Shown here one piece after another: positions 11,513-22,977 of a stretch of DNA of 64,000 nt; within the stretch, counting starts at the first letter, position 1; each line of letters begins with the position of its first letter. The stretch is taken from assembly GCA_035222895.1 (NCBI GenBank), contig JAVYIG010007232.1, forward strand, positions 41,236-105,235, read 5' to 3'. Below the pieces are notes generated by a model. The model did not search any database. It was given only the letters and a program-made list of their open reading frames with translations, and was not told the DNA's origin. Both the position numbers and the translations under genes were made by a program. This stretch comes from Strongylocentrotus droebachiensis (Eukaryota > Echinodermata > Echinoidea > Camarodonta > Strongylocentrotidae).

Positions 11513-13185
11513 TAATTAGTTTGCATTCATGCTTAACAGCCTATGTGTTTGATCATGAGGATTTGATTTTTTCTGTGTGTTGTATGACATTTTGTTTGTT
11601 CGCGTGTTTGTCTGTTTTCTATTTCACTACAGGAATTCCATACCAATTGTCACAATCCATATAATTTTGCTACAAATCACATTCAGATCAATTTTTCAAC
11701 AAGTACATTCAAAGTTAAATAGTTTACATGAATCCCAATCATAAATATCTTGATAATCAGACAGGCGATCGACTTGTAAAATTCATGGGATTCCTGACTG
11801 ACCTAAAGGTTATAATTATGATTGCAGCATATAGCTTTATCTAGGATTTTGTTTAGAATCTGAGACAAAGATATCCAATCCCTTTAACCTAGTCTCTGGG
11901 CTACTTTAGTTGTGAAGTTAATCTTGAAAATATCCAGAAGCTGCTGAGAAATGATTTTTTTTTTTGCCAGGACAGTCGTGTTTATTCGGTAAGCTGATAT
12001 TTTCAAGGTCATTCAGAGGTCGTTCCTGGGCTTGAATTAGGTCCATTGCTAGAGGGGTTCCTGGCATGCACCAGGGGGAATACAAAGGCCATGTTCCAAC
12101 TTGCATTTATTCTGGATAGCCATGGCCATGGTCATATTCCCTATAATAAGTATGAAAGCACTTGTTCATTTGCAACTTTTAATATCTATTGATATCTGTA
12201 AAAATATCATGATCTCTCTTGCAAATATTTCAGAGCCTTGTTCAATGTGAAAACAATACAAAGTCTAACCTTAAAAATTAAAATCATTTAGAAAATAACT
12301 TAAACATCAACTTTGAAAATGATTCCTGTTATAATCCTATATTCCATCAAAAGTACATCAGGAGATTAATGTAAAATTTGCTTGTTCTATTTCTTCTATT
12401 GATATATTCTTTTTCTTCTTTTCTTCTACATCTATTACTTTTCACACTGTGTTTCATTTTTAGAATACAGAAAGTATTAGAACAAAAATTCCAAGACAAA
12501 CAAGTGAAATTAAAGGAAATTGTAATATATACTGTAAGACCATGAGAATTTAAAAGATAGATTTAGATCATCACATTATCATGCCAACCTCATCAGAACA
12601 AACATATTAATATCTCTATTATCCTGACTGAATGTTGGAACCGTACATAGTTCTTAAAATTGGTCTAAATATACTTTTTTCAGTTCTTTTTTAAAAGTTT
12701 CAATCATGGATAGACCCCCATATGAAACAAAGAGCAAGAAATAATAGGAAATATCAAATTGGTTGGTTAAACTGTAAGTTATAATTTTTCAAACAAATTT
12801 ATTGAGTAGGATTAGATTAGGATTAAAAAGATTGACAAGATCCAATATCTTAATAATGAGGGAATATATCCTTACTGAATCCCATATTGATTAACACAAG
12901 ATAAACAAATCTACATCACAAGAAAGATCCATTAACATTGGCAAGAGAAACTAATCTCGTCAAAGATTAGTGTCATATAATATCTTGGGGGCAGTTTTGA
13001 CATACTTTTCGCTCATTTAATTTGAAAATGGATAGAAACAAAAACCCCTCTATGCAATTATTTCATCCTCTCTCGTGAAGATTTGAGACTGGTAATATAT
13101 GAAGCAATTAATTATCACACTGATCCGAGACTGAGAGAGGGAGACGGAGAGAGCATGAAGGCTTGAGAAAGGGTCACCAGTAAAC
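11513..13185. other. Non-coding AT-rich sequence
   Basis: No gene, RNA or repeat recognised. Confidence 0.5.
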
Positions 13186-13289
13186 TCATCCGCAATGATT
13201 GTTTCTAGAGGGCAGTTTTAGAGATGGTTTTCTCAAATCAAAACCAGAAAAGAATAATATGACAGGGATTGGGACCCATGCTTTCTCCA

Positions 13290-13420
13290 GGGGGCGAATC
13301 AGAAATCTGAGCTGGAACCAACGCAATGACATCGATATCGCCAAGAGCTTTCTACCGCTGAGATAACCAACCCACACGAGAATCAGATTTATTAAACACA
13401 ATTGTAATACGATTCCCATC
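13290..13420 (-). mobile_element. Possible tRNA-like SINE remnant
   Basis: On the minus strand, TTATCTCAGCGGTAGA resembles an A box and TTGGTTCCAGCTC, about 40 bases downstream, a degraded B box. No tail or second copy was identified, so this is tentative. Confidence 0.3.
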
Positions 13421-13970
13421 GGAACGTGGAAATGGTGGGGGCAGACGTGTGTAATAAGTATAAACTCGTATTGGTCAAGACAAGCCTTGTAACCAAAGTG
13501 ACAGACCCTCTGAATCATAGATTAGCAAGTTTTTCCACTTTAGGGACAATTTGCTAAATACCTTAGAATACTTTTGATCCTTTTCACATCCTAAGGATAT
13601 ATATGTAGACGCTTGTAAATACAATACTTGCCAATGGCTTAAATTTATCTTCAAATATTTTAGTTAGAATGATGCAAAAGCAGTCCAAAATCGTAGGGGC
13701 ACCAATTTTTCAAAGTACAAGTATTGCCACTGTCTATAGGTTGGAGATATAACTTTCTTTCTAAAGTGAAATGAACAGGTCATCTAATTCTTGAATCATT
13801 TCTGTAAATGATTAGTTTTCTTTTTTTTTTACAATTTTGGAAACTATATGGTTTATATCTAAAGTGAATTTAAGTTTCATTTTTCTTGGCATGAAATTTG
13901 TATGTGCTGCTATGACTATAAACAAGTTAATTTTGAATTTTCACGAGCATATTAATATTAATGATGTTAA

Positions 13971-14491
13971 AGGTACTATGTCCCTTTTGCAGCCAACCTC
14001 AAATTCTGTAGAACTTTGCAGGAATTATGAATATGTCATGTATCTGTGAAATTTAAACGTTAGCAGTGTCCTCATATTCAAATTATGCAAGGAAACCTGT
14101 TTACTTGCTAGACTTCACTGTCAGACACTATTGAGTGACTGCCTGGCTTTTTTCTTCTTTGGTAATAACATACATAAAATGAGCTGTAAAGGGTACATGG
14201 GCATTTGTTTACATCAATAACCCACTTCTTGTGATGGCCAAATTAAACTGATTGAATATTTGCGCAGCATAAAGTACGACCATTCGGTACAATGGCCTGA
14301 AAATCAAGACTATTACTTATTGGCTCTATAGCTCCTAAGTCGATTTGACAACTAATAGTAGTTATTTTTCCACTTGAAGAGATTTTCAAGCCCCACCTTT
14401 TTTAGGGAAGTTCTAAATTAGTATTATCTTTCAAATGCCGTTGGAATTTAAATTTTTCATTTTTTTGGCCTGCAAATGGGACATAGTACCT
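13971..14491. mobile_element. TTAA-flanked MITE (Kolobok/T2-like), family 2 copy 1
   Basis: A 521-bp element with inverted ends AGGTACTATGTCCC..GGGACATAGTACCT, flanked on both sides by TTAA (13967-13970 and 14492-14495). TTAA duplication with AGG termini is the known signature of Kolobok and Xenopus T2-type DNA transposons. A copy in the opposite orientation is at 29627-30159. No transposase. Confidence 0.85.
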
Positions 14492-14495
14492 TTAA

Positions 14496-17196
14496 CCTCT
14501 CAATGTATGACCTACTAGAGTATACCCTTTCTTCAGGAAGACTTGAAAGTTAATTGAAATATCTTTGAATCCCAAGTACATTCTGGTAACCCTCTGAAAT
14601 TTCTATTCTTCAATTTGTATATCAAGTTTGTAAAATTTTAACTTAATTTAATGGTGAACAACAGCCATTTGTTGTAAATGGCAAAATTCAGTGTTGTGTT
14701 CTTTGTTTTTTTTAAAATCCAGTTTTCCCAAAAACCTGTTGTCACTCCAGCTCTGTAGTTCAATCAGTATCATTTTAATACATTTTTCATTTACCAGAAA
14801 CAACAATCATCTTCACAATGATCACTGATATCATCATGACAGCTGGGAGTCCATCCATGGTTAGTAGCCTAGCTTTTACAACCAATCAATTACTGCGGAA
14901 TGAAACATCTATTCCCTGTTATTACAGGGCCCATCAAAACTACTAATCTCCTTTAGATTGCGCCAATTGTCAAACCAGGAAGTAATCCCGATAAATCACC
15001 CAGCATTCCTCGCTGCTTCCAGATTTAAAGCATCAATTTGTCAGCTCCATAAAATATATGTCATCCTCTGATACTACAGGACACCCCTCCCATGATTGAT
15101 GATGCCATCCCTGAGACTACCCCTAACTAGAGCACTACAGCACTACTCCACCAATTAAATCTAACCTCAAAAGTAGAATGGAGGCCATCTGGGGAACACA
15201 ACTTGTTCCAGATTTTCCCTTTTCCTTCATTTTCGATAGCATTTTTCACAATAAAAACACTATTTCTAATCCGGTATGGGTCAATTTCGGCATCGTCGCT
15301 ATCACAATTATGATTCCCAAATGAGAGAAATTTTGTGGGTCAGACACTGCTCCGGCTGGCGCAAATATTCTTGAAGATAAATTTTGCCTGGTACTAAATT
15401 CAATTACCCACATCATAAACAATGCTGATAGATGTAATAATTAATAGCTACCTTAATATTTGTCTGACTTGTCTCATAAACTGGGCCGTCTTCGATTGAA
15501 AAGTAGGTAGAAGGGATATTCCACAAAATTTCCCCCCTCGTGGGTTTCTCGCAGACTTGATCAGTTCATATGACTGTCAATTTATTTGTTGCTGCGTCTC
15601 CCTCAAAAAAAAGTACAAAACAACACAGGTAATACCAAAACATAGCACCCAGCTAGAGAATATTTTGCCTTCAGCATGTTTAGTTACATTACAGAGACGT
15701 GAATATTTTTATCTAAAATTCATATCTTAAAAAAGGGAATTTTGATATTTTGGATATCACTTATCATTTTAATAGGCTTTATTTATCATTACAATTTGTG
15801 TTAAATACAAATACCTAACTGAATAGTCTTGGAGTCTTTATAAAAACAAAGCTTTTAAATTTGAACTATACTTCAATATTGCAAAAAATACAATTACATA
15901 TTCAGAAACATCCCCCGAATATATTGATATGCATCTCAAATTTCTGCCCAAATCTGTAACCCTATGATGGCTTGGAAAAATTCCAACCTGTATACACGAT
16001 GAAACAGTTGAAAATGTTGCCTGCGTACAATAATTTTGCAGCATTCATTTCAGTCTATCGGTCTATACCATAGACCTCCTTGAAAACTGCCAGCCACATG
16101 CAATATTGTCATCTTGATCATATTGAAAATCCTTTCTTTTAATATTTTAACCCATCTTTGAGCCCCCAAACTGCATAATATATTGTTTTGAGTTGCAAGA
16201 AGAAAGTTTTAAGAAAGTTTATCCTTACACCTACATTTTTTAAAGTGAATTGCAAGTAGAAAGTGGCTACAAAGTTTAATATCCCTACACCTTATATGTA
16301 ATTTCATTGCTAAGTCCACCCTCATCATACTCTTTAACAATCGCAACCTATATATTTGCCCGTTAATTTAGCCCCCCCCCCCCCCCCCTCCCCCGCCATC
16401 AGTAAACCATTGTAGAATAATTCAGAGAAGGTAGGGATTCAAATTTCAAAAGTACAAAACCTTGATGGTCAACATTGAACCCCAATGGTAGTCTGGTGTG
16501 GTTCCAATTAAATCTCATAAAGTCTATTTTTAGCTTGCCATGTGAAAAGTCTGGTGAGAATTCCACTTTTATGCCACCTGTTACTGGGAAAAAGCTTGTT
16601 TTGTGGTTAGACTTGTACCTTGGTTGTACCCACCATTGGGGCATTTACTGCCATTTGTGCTCCCAAATCACACCAGAAATATTTTAATTGGGATGCAATG
16701 TACAGCGACCTCTGCTATTTTCACTTACTTGCGCACTTTCTTTTTTCTGATTAAAAAAAAGAAAATTGATGTGGCAACCCCCAATCGACTTCCATTTATT
16801 TTAAGCATTAGTGACAATTGCTCTGTGGTGATATTAAAGCCAGCATTATCCCTAACCCTAACCATGGACCATGCCCTGACCCAGGACCTAACCTAAAGCC
16901 AAGTTGTAACCCTAATTCTTATCCACCAAAGTAAGTGTTGAAGCACTTTTTTTGTTTGTTGTAAGCATAACCCTATATCTTATAAAATATTCCACAGTCT
17001 TTTCCACATAGCTACAAATTTCACTATGTAGGGGACTTTTCATAAGAAAGAGAACGATTTGTACAAGGATGCTACATTCTACCAAGAAGAGTGAAGTATG
17101 ACCAGATTTTGACCTTTCACTTGGTCAAATTCTTGGCAATGACTCATTGTAATGGTAGACATTCATAGGTAGTCAATGTAACAGTATAACAAATGT

Positions 17197-17198
<2 letters not shown>
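14496..17198. other. Non-coding AT-rich sequence
   Basis: Contains a C-run at about 16371-16394 and a few CCCTAA repeats near 16850. No gene, SINE or palindrome recognised. Confidence 0.5.
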
Positions 17199-17233
<35 letters not shown>

Positions 17234-17289
17234 TCGAGAGATCGTGGTGGTGGTGGTGGGGGGGGGGGGGAGGGGGGGGGGGGGGGGAG
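17199..17289. repeat. (AG)n followed by (TGG)n/G-tract
   Basis: (AG)n runs from 17199 to 17231, then GTGGTGG passes into long G-runs (17244-17289). The G-rich strand could form a G-quadruplex. Confidence 0.9.
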
Positions 17290-17723
17290 GTGCTACAGGG
17301 GAGAGTGAAAGAGAACTTCAGAAAGAAATGTAAAGCAAGATGGAGTGAGAGAGAAAAAAAAACATAAAGAGAAATAAAGTTGTATTTTAGGGATGCTGGA
17401 TGTTGAGGTTTATAGGAGGGAAACAGAACTGGGAAGAATATGAGAGAGAGAAAGAGAGAGAGAGAGGTGGATGGGAGGGGTTAGATAAAGTTTGAGAAAG
17501 GGAGAAGGGGAGGGGAATGAAGGAGGACAGAAGAAGGAGTTAGAGAGATAGACAAATATCATTAGAGAGGAGAGAGAGAGAGAGAGAGAGAGAAGGGCAT
17601 ATATGGATAGGTGAGAGAGTGGAGGAGAGAGAGGGGGTAGAGATACAGTGGAGGAAGGAAAAGATAGAGAAATGAAGAATGGGGAGAAAGAGTGAGACAG
17701 TTAGAATGACAAAGACAGACACC

Positions 17724-17771
<48 letters not shown>

Positions 17772-18305
17772 CAGTGGAGGAAGGAGAGAGTGAGGTGAGA
17801 GTGAGCGAGAGAAACTTGGCATGAGAATCCATCTCTGTCAAAGCCATTACCACAGAGTGACCCCAAGAGTATATGACCTCTGGAACTTCTCAGAAATTGA
17901 GGGTCAACAAAGCGATGTGGAAGAAGAAGAGAGTGAAGAAGAGAGTGAAAAGGAGAGCTGAAGTGTACAAATGGGCAGTATACTATGACTTGAATTCAGA
18001 AATTTGAAAGAAGTTGAACCATCATAATCATCAAATTATAGAGATTCACAATATCATAGTGTATGTAATTTAGGGAGATATTGCATAGATGGAGAGGTGA
18101 AAAAACATGATATATGTACAAGGCAGTAAGAGACAGAGGAGGAGACAGAAATAAAAATAGAGCGAAAAATAAGAGGAGAAAAGTTTTACAAATGACAGAG
18201 ATAGGGGAGGAGAAATAGAAGAAGAAAAAGCAAAAGAAGAAAAAGAATAGGAAGATGATGATGAAGGAGAAATGATGAAAGAAGGGAAAAGGACAGAAAA
18301 TGGGG
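17290..18305. repeat. Purine-rich low-complexity domain
   Basis: A 1-kb region of mostly A and G on the plus strand with (GA)n cores near 17443-17466, 17570-17593 and 17731-17770. The Ser/Leu-rich open frames on the minus strand are translations of (CT)n and not genes. Confidence 0.85.
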
Positions 18306-18960
18306 GTTACCAGTAAAAAGTTGATTCACATGAACAGAATAACGAGCACCACAGAAAAGTTCAGGTATATATATGTATCAATAACAGCAATACTACTGCA
18401 AGATACCCAAGTATGTCTTATCACATAAACCACAGTCTTAGTATTTGATTTTTTTTTTTAAAGTGCCTCTGAATCTTGGTGAGAGCAATGTCCTATTATT
18501 GAGTATTAAACATTCCATTAAAACATCCATTTAGATGGCTTGTGAATGCAGTGTAAAATAACAATGACTTCACCCAGTACAATACAGGGGAATAGGGGAA
18601 GGAAAATAGAAAAGAGAAATCTGGGGCCCACCTATTAAGTATTTCAGAAGTTCTTTCATATTTCCCTCAGTTTTGAAAGCAAATTCAAGATTGTATTTGT
18701 TTCCTCGTTATGTGGTCTGTGCATTCTCAATTTTCCTATTTAAAAAAAATTCTCTCTCTCACTCTCTTGGATTTCTTTTCATCAGATCACCCCTTTTTCT
18801 GGAAAAAAAAGGACCTTCTTATCTGAGCAGAATTATATACTAATACAACATCCTATCAAAAGGGTAGAACATAAGAGATACATTTGCAAGACGATCTGAT
18901 ATTCTATCATTATCATTGATTTCTCATGAAATTTTGTGTAAATAAACGAGAGGAACTCCT
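18306..18960. other. Non-coding sequence
   Basis: Nothing recognised beyond short A- and T-runs. Confidence 0.5.
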
Positions 18961-19460
18961 AATAAGGCGTGTCTGCACTATCTCGAGATTGCCAAATATC
19001 CAGCTATTTTGAACTATCCCGATCGAAACTATCCAGCTATTTGCGTCTTCATTAGACCGAAGTGGCAAATTAGCTGGATAGTTGGTCGGGATAATATCCC
19101 AAGATATCTCGGTCTAGTTTGCAAAATATCCTTCTATTTCCGAACTAGCGGGATAGTTTGCGACCGTCTTCATTAGACCGAAGTACGGAGTCAATTATCC
19201 CGATCCCATCATGCACAACGATTTCCGGTTCGCACATGCGATCTATACCGCTCAGCGCTGACCTCGCAACCACTGACCTCGAGTAAACACGGAAAACCGC
19301 AAACTAGACCGAGATATCTTGGGATATTATCCCGACCAACTATCCAGCTAATTTGCTACTTCGGTCTAATGAAGACGCAAATAAGCTGGATAGTTTGCGA
19401 TCGGGATAATTCAAATAGCTGGATATTTGGCAATCTCGAGATAGTGCAGACACGCCTATT
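18961..19460. mobile_element. Long foldback element, GGCGTGTCTGCAC family, copy A
   Basis: Arms of about 157 bp (18966-19122 and 19299-19457) are inverted, starting GGCGTGTCTGCACTATCTCG and continuing into ATTGCCAAATATCCAGCTA. The centre (19123-19298) is GC-richer. The internal motif CTTCATTAGACCGAAG occurs several times in both orientations. Related copies are at 33860-34274 and 39119-39481. No coding region; superfamily unknown. Confidence 0.9.
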
Positions 19461-20550
19461 GAGGGTATATTGTTCAATGCTGCACTCGTTCACCTGCATT
19501 CATCCACCTACAAAACATATATCTTGAACATGTGTCCTTTGATACAATTAAAACAAATACGAGGCTATAGTTTATTCCTCAAATTTAATTCCAAATTCAT
19601 TTGAACTAGCTGCCAAGTACAGACTATATCTTTGACCCCGTCTGAGGTTTGAGGTTGTGGTATAAAAGTGACCCAGTTTTCAACCATATTTCTCTTTGTC
19701 AAACTGCACCAGGTACAATCATCTTAAACTTGTGGATTTGATGGTTTCTTTCATAAGACTTATAGAGCCACCTGAGAGATTGCATTGCCATATGAATTAT
19801 GATGGTATTCATCGTGATTTGTGTCGTGCGATCTACAAAAGAGGGTCTTTTTTTAATAAAATGCGAGTGATTTACCATGAAATGCTGCTAAATTTGAACT
19901 TGAGGCTTTTCACTTATTCTTCATCCTTGATTAATTCACTTTGCCGGTAGGTCCTATTTTTTTTTAAGCAAAGAAATAATTTAGGCATGACACTCAGCAA
20001 TACAAACAGTGATCTTCACTTTTTGTAACAATCTGTGTCATCACATTACTTTTTTGGTAATGCCCCTTATAAGTTTAGTGGAAGAATTGTTTACTTGTAA
20101 TAATCATTCTTGTCATCTATTTTAGCTTTAAATCAATGTCTTACATAAAGTAATAAACTCATTATTACAACATGTTCTTTTTTTAATGACATTAATATTT
20201 AAATGGAATATGTAGATGCACTGGCAGCAATACAATATGAAGAATTCAAAAACGCCAATCCTTCAAATAACATACCATAAATCGTTTGTGTGTAATATTG
20301 AAAGACAATTAAATTAGGTTACAATCTCCCTGGTTCATGCACACAATAATAATCAGACAGATCAGGTATACAAATGCAGACCAATTTAGGGCTGAATGGG
20401 AAGACTATATAAATCTTCTTAATTCCTAGTCTACACATGCAGACATATTGAGCACTTACCTTCCATCTCAAGGCTATTACCATTTGTGTCAGGCCCATGC
20501 TATTACCATAGAGTAGTCACAACTCAGATTAAAAGTCTTGCTAATATTGT
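19461..20550. other. Non-coding AT-rich sequence
   Basis: No gene or repeat recognised. Confidence 0.5.
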
Positions 20551-20795
20551 TTGTTGATGAATGGTAGAATCATGAAATATCTATGAACATTAAAACAAAA
20601 ATCTTATAAGATAACTGAAATTATTCTCTCAACAATTGAGGAACAACATAGCCTTCAATGCAGTTCAAATAACAAGGTTGTTGATGAATGGTAGAATCAT
20701 GAAATATCTATGAACATTAAAACAAAAATCTTATAAGATAACTGAAATTATTCTCTCAACAATTGAGGAACAACATAGCCTTCAATGCAGTTCAA
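20551..20795. repeat. Identical direct duplication, 118 bp, offset 127 bp
   Basis: 20551-20668 and 20678-20795 read the same base for base, separated by the 9-base spacer ATAACAAGG. Complete identity in otherwise diverging DNA points to a very recent duplication or an assembly artefact. Confidence 0.95.
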
Positions 20796-21145
20796 CCAAT
20801 GAAGATTATTTTCAATTGGTGTTTCACTTGTTCGATTGGGGTATGAAAATGGAGACTAGGAGTGGGGCAAGCTGATATCAAATGGCATACTCTGGCTTCA
20901 TGATGTTGGGAATGTGAGTTAATCCCCTACTGAACAGATTTCTGCAGGGTTATCACGGTGACTGGCAGCTGCCTGTTACCAGCCACCTAGACTCATCCAT
21001 TATTCTAATAGGGGTGTCTAGGGCATTCAAACATGTGGAGGAGGACATCTACTTATATTGAGGGTGAGTAGTCCCTCAAGAGTCAGGGGGGAATTAAGGG
21101 GATACAACAATTTAAAGACTGTCAATACTACTGAGCCAGAAGGGA

Positions 21146-21310
21146 TTAGACCACACAGCGAGGTCACTGACAGGTGGCTATCTCATTAACTCAGCTCTCA
21201 ACTAACATAAGAAAAAGAGGATCATGGGGGACCAACAGGCACCGATTGGGGAAGTTCTCTATATAGAGGGAGCAAGTAGCTACAAGTAGAACAGTGGGGC
21301 TTTAATAGTA
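21146..21310. repeat. Unclassified dispersed repeat, copy 1
   Basis: It shares AGGTCACTGACAGG, CAGCTCTCAA, AACATAAGAAAAAG, CCAACAGGCACCGATT and CTATATAGAGGG in the same order with 33583-33753. No coding capacity or tRNA promoter seen. Confidence 0.7.
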
Positions 21311-21934
21311 GTGTTTGGACTCATAATAAGGTTAATGAAATCATTAATATTAGAGAAGGATGAACCATCATTAATACCATAACATTTATGGAATAAAATG
21401 TGATAGATAATGATGACATTCATCAACATAAATGTTGTCTTTCTCAGTGTGAAAATCCAATCGTTCATGAGCATAGATAAGTACCAATATCTCTCTCAGA
21501 ACAGGTATTAATATTTTGCAACTTTTAAATTCTGTTAAGATGATAGGAATTTCCTCCAGGATAGTATTGACGCCGCTTATTGAATGGCTTTAAAAAGTTG
21601 TGTTCTGATAATGTTAGTGACTATTGAATTGTCTGCATATTCAACTATCATTGAAAGGTGCTTTTATATTTACTTTTCTTGTATAATGTTATTCTGAAAA
21701 GGATTATGGTTATTTTCATTGGAGAGGTGCTTAATTGCGATACAACATCTGAGCATGCATCCTTAATTTCAAATTGACACTTATTACGATTGACTACTAG
21801 TCAGAGATTCATTAGAATATTTGTTTTACTTGACTGTCTGACTGTCTTTTTATTACTTTTTAATACTTCAATTTATTTTGGGTTATAGATAACAAATGAG
21901 AAATAATGAACGAAATGTAGCCAACTGAGTACAG

Positions 21935-22977
21935 ACTTTAAATACGATACTATATTTGAATAAAGATCTTGTGAAAATTAAAATAATTTTAAATGAGAAT
22001 TGTTCCCTTTGTGGAAGAGAAGAAGAAGATATGGTGCACTTTTTTCACTCCTGTATAACATGGCCAAATTGATTTGGAGTTATTTGACAAACTGGTTAAA
22101 ATTGTAATTCGCTGTAGAATATAATTGTCTTTAATACATGTTTTGTAAAGGTTTCATTGAGAAACAAAATGATGCTTTAAACTGTATAATAATTTGGACT
22201 GAACGACAATTATATTTGTCTCAAATACAAAAATCTATACCGTCCGTCCAGACAATAAAATAATATATCAGGAATAGTTACATAAATGAGAGGCAGGTTA
22301 GTATACTTGCTAACAAAATTAAAACTGACAAATTTGATAAAAAAATTGATATATTTTGAGAGGGTTTCAATTTTATTTTTCCACATCCATTACCCACTTC
22401 CGTTATTCCACCATCAATATTCTTTGATCTAAGGTGTACCCCGTACCTATAATTGTTTGTTATGAATGTACTATTTTTAAAGGTAAAGACCAGTAATGGT
22501 CATGCGATTGCATTGTGAAAGAAACGTTGTGGAATCGATCAGAAAAGGTTGATCATCTAGCATCTGCAAGGTTCTGGAATCATCAAAATGATAAGAAATT
22601 TGGCCCATTCTTCGTAAAGTTACAAGCACTATACACAGAAAGATGTATATGGGACTACTCTATCTCTCTCACACGACCATGAGAGAAATAAATTTACCAA
22701 ATATATGAATTAGTAGGCGGTTTCCCGGCAAATTTTTTATCATCATGTATTAGTCAAAACATATTCTTTCACATGATTGGTAATGAGAGCTTCCATTTCA
22801 TTTTTTGAAATTGGGCCGTTACCAATACTGGTCTTTACCTTTAATGACTTTTTTTATACTATTGTATTTTGTGCAGTATCCTTGTGTTATTACTTATGTA
22901 AATTGCACTCAATTCAGCGGAAAGGCTACCATGTACAATGTTTTTTTTATACCACAATAAATAAATAAATAAACAAT
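21935..22977 (+). pseudogene. Decayed L1/Tx1-type LINE C-terminus
   Basis: Translation around 21995-22054 gives NENCSLCGREEEDMVHFFHSC, a zf-RVT-like C-x2-C..H-x4-C motif (TGT codons at 22001 and 22010, CAC at 22037, TGT at 22052). After a frameshift near 22069 comes KLIWSYLTNWLK, and later a degenerate NKIKTDKFDKKIDIF, typical of the tail of L1/Tx1-like proteins. Stops and frameshifts show it is dead. A TTAA MITE (22481-22840) is inserted in its 3' part, and the AATAAATAAATAAATAAAC at 22957-22975 may be its tail. The left boundary is uncertain. Confidence 0.6.
22481..22840. mobile_element. TTAA-flanked MITE (Kolobok/T2-like), family 3 copy 1
   Basis: A 360-bp element, ends AGGTAAAGACCAGTA..TACTGGTCTTTACCT, flanked by TTAA at 22477-22480 and 22841-22844. 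It sits inside the decayed LINE. The second copy at 42026-42422 is closely similar. Confidence 0.9.

Noticed and set aside
13186-13518. 110-codon minus-strand frame
   Set aside because: It overlaps a tRNA-like retroposon remnant; no recognisable domain.
16840-16915. CCCTAACCCTAA-like motifs suggesting an interstitial telomere
   Set aside because: Only about two perfect hexamers followed by degenerate sequence; too short to support.
17540-17866. 108-codon Ser/Leu-rich frame on the minus strand
   Set aside because: Translation of (CT)n; the same pattern explains the frames at 32798-33211, 41061-41390, 44043-44494, 47740-48126, 50417-50821 and 44903-45148.
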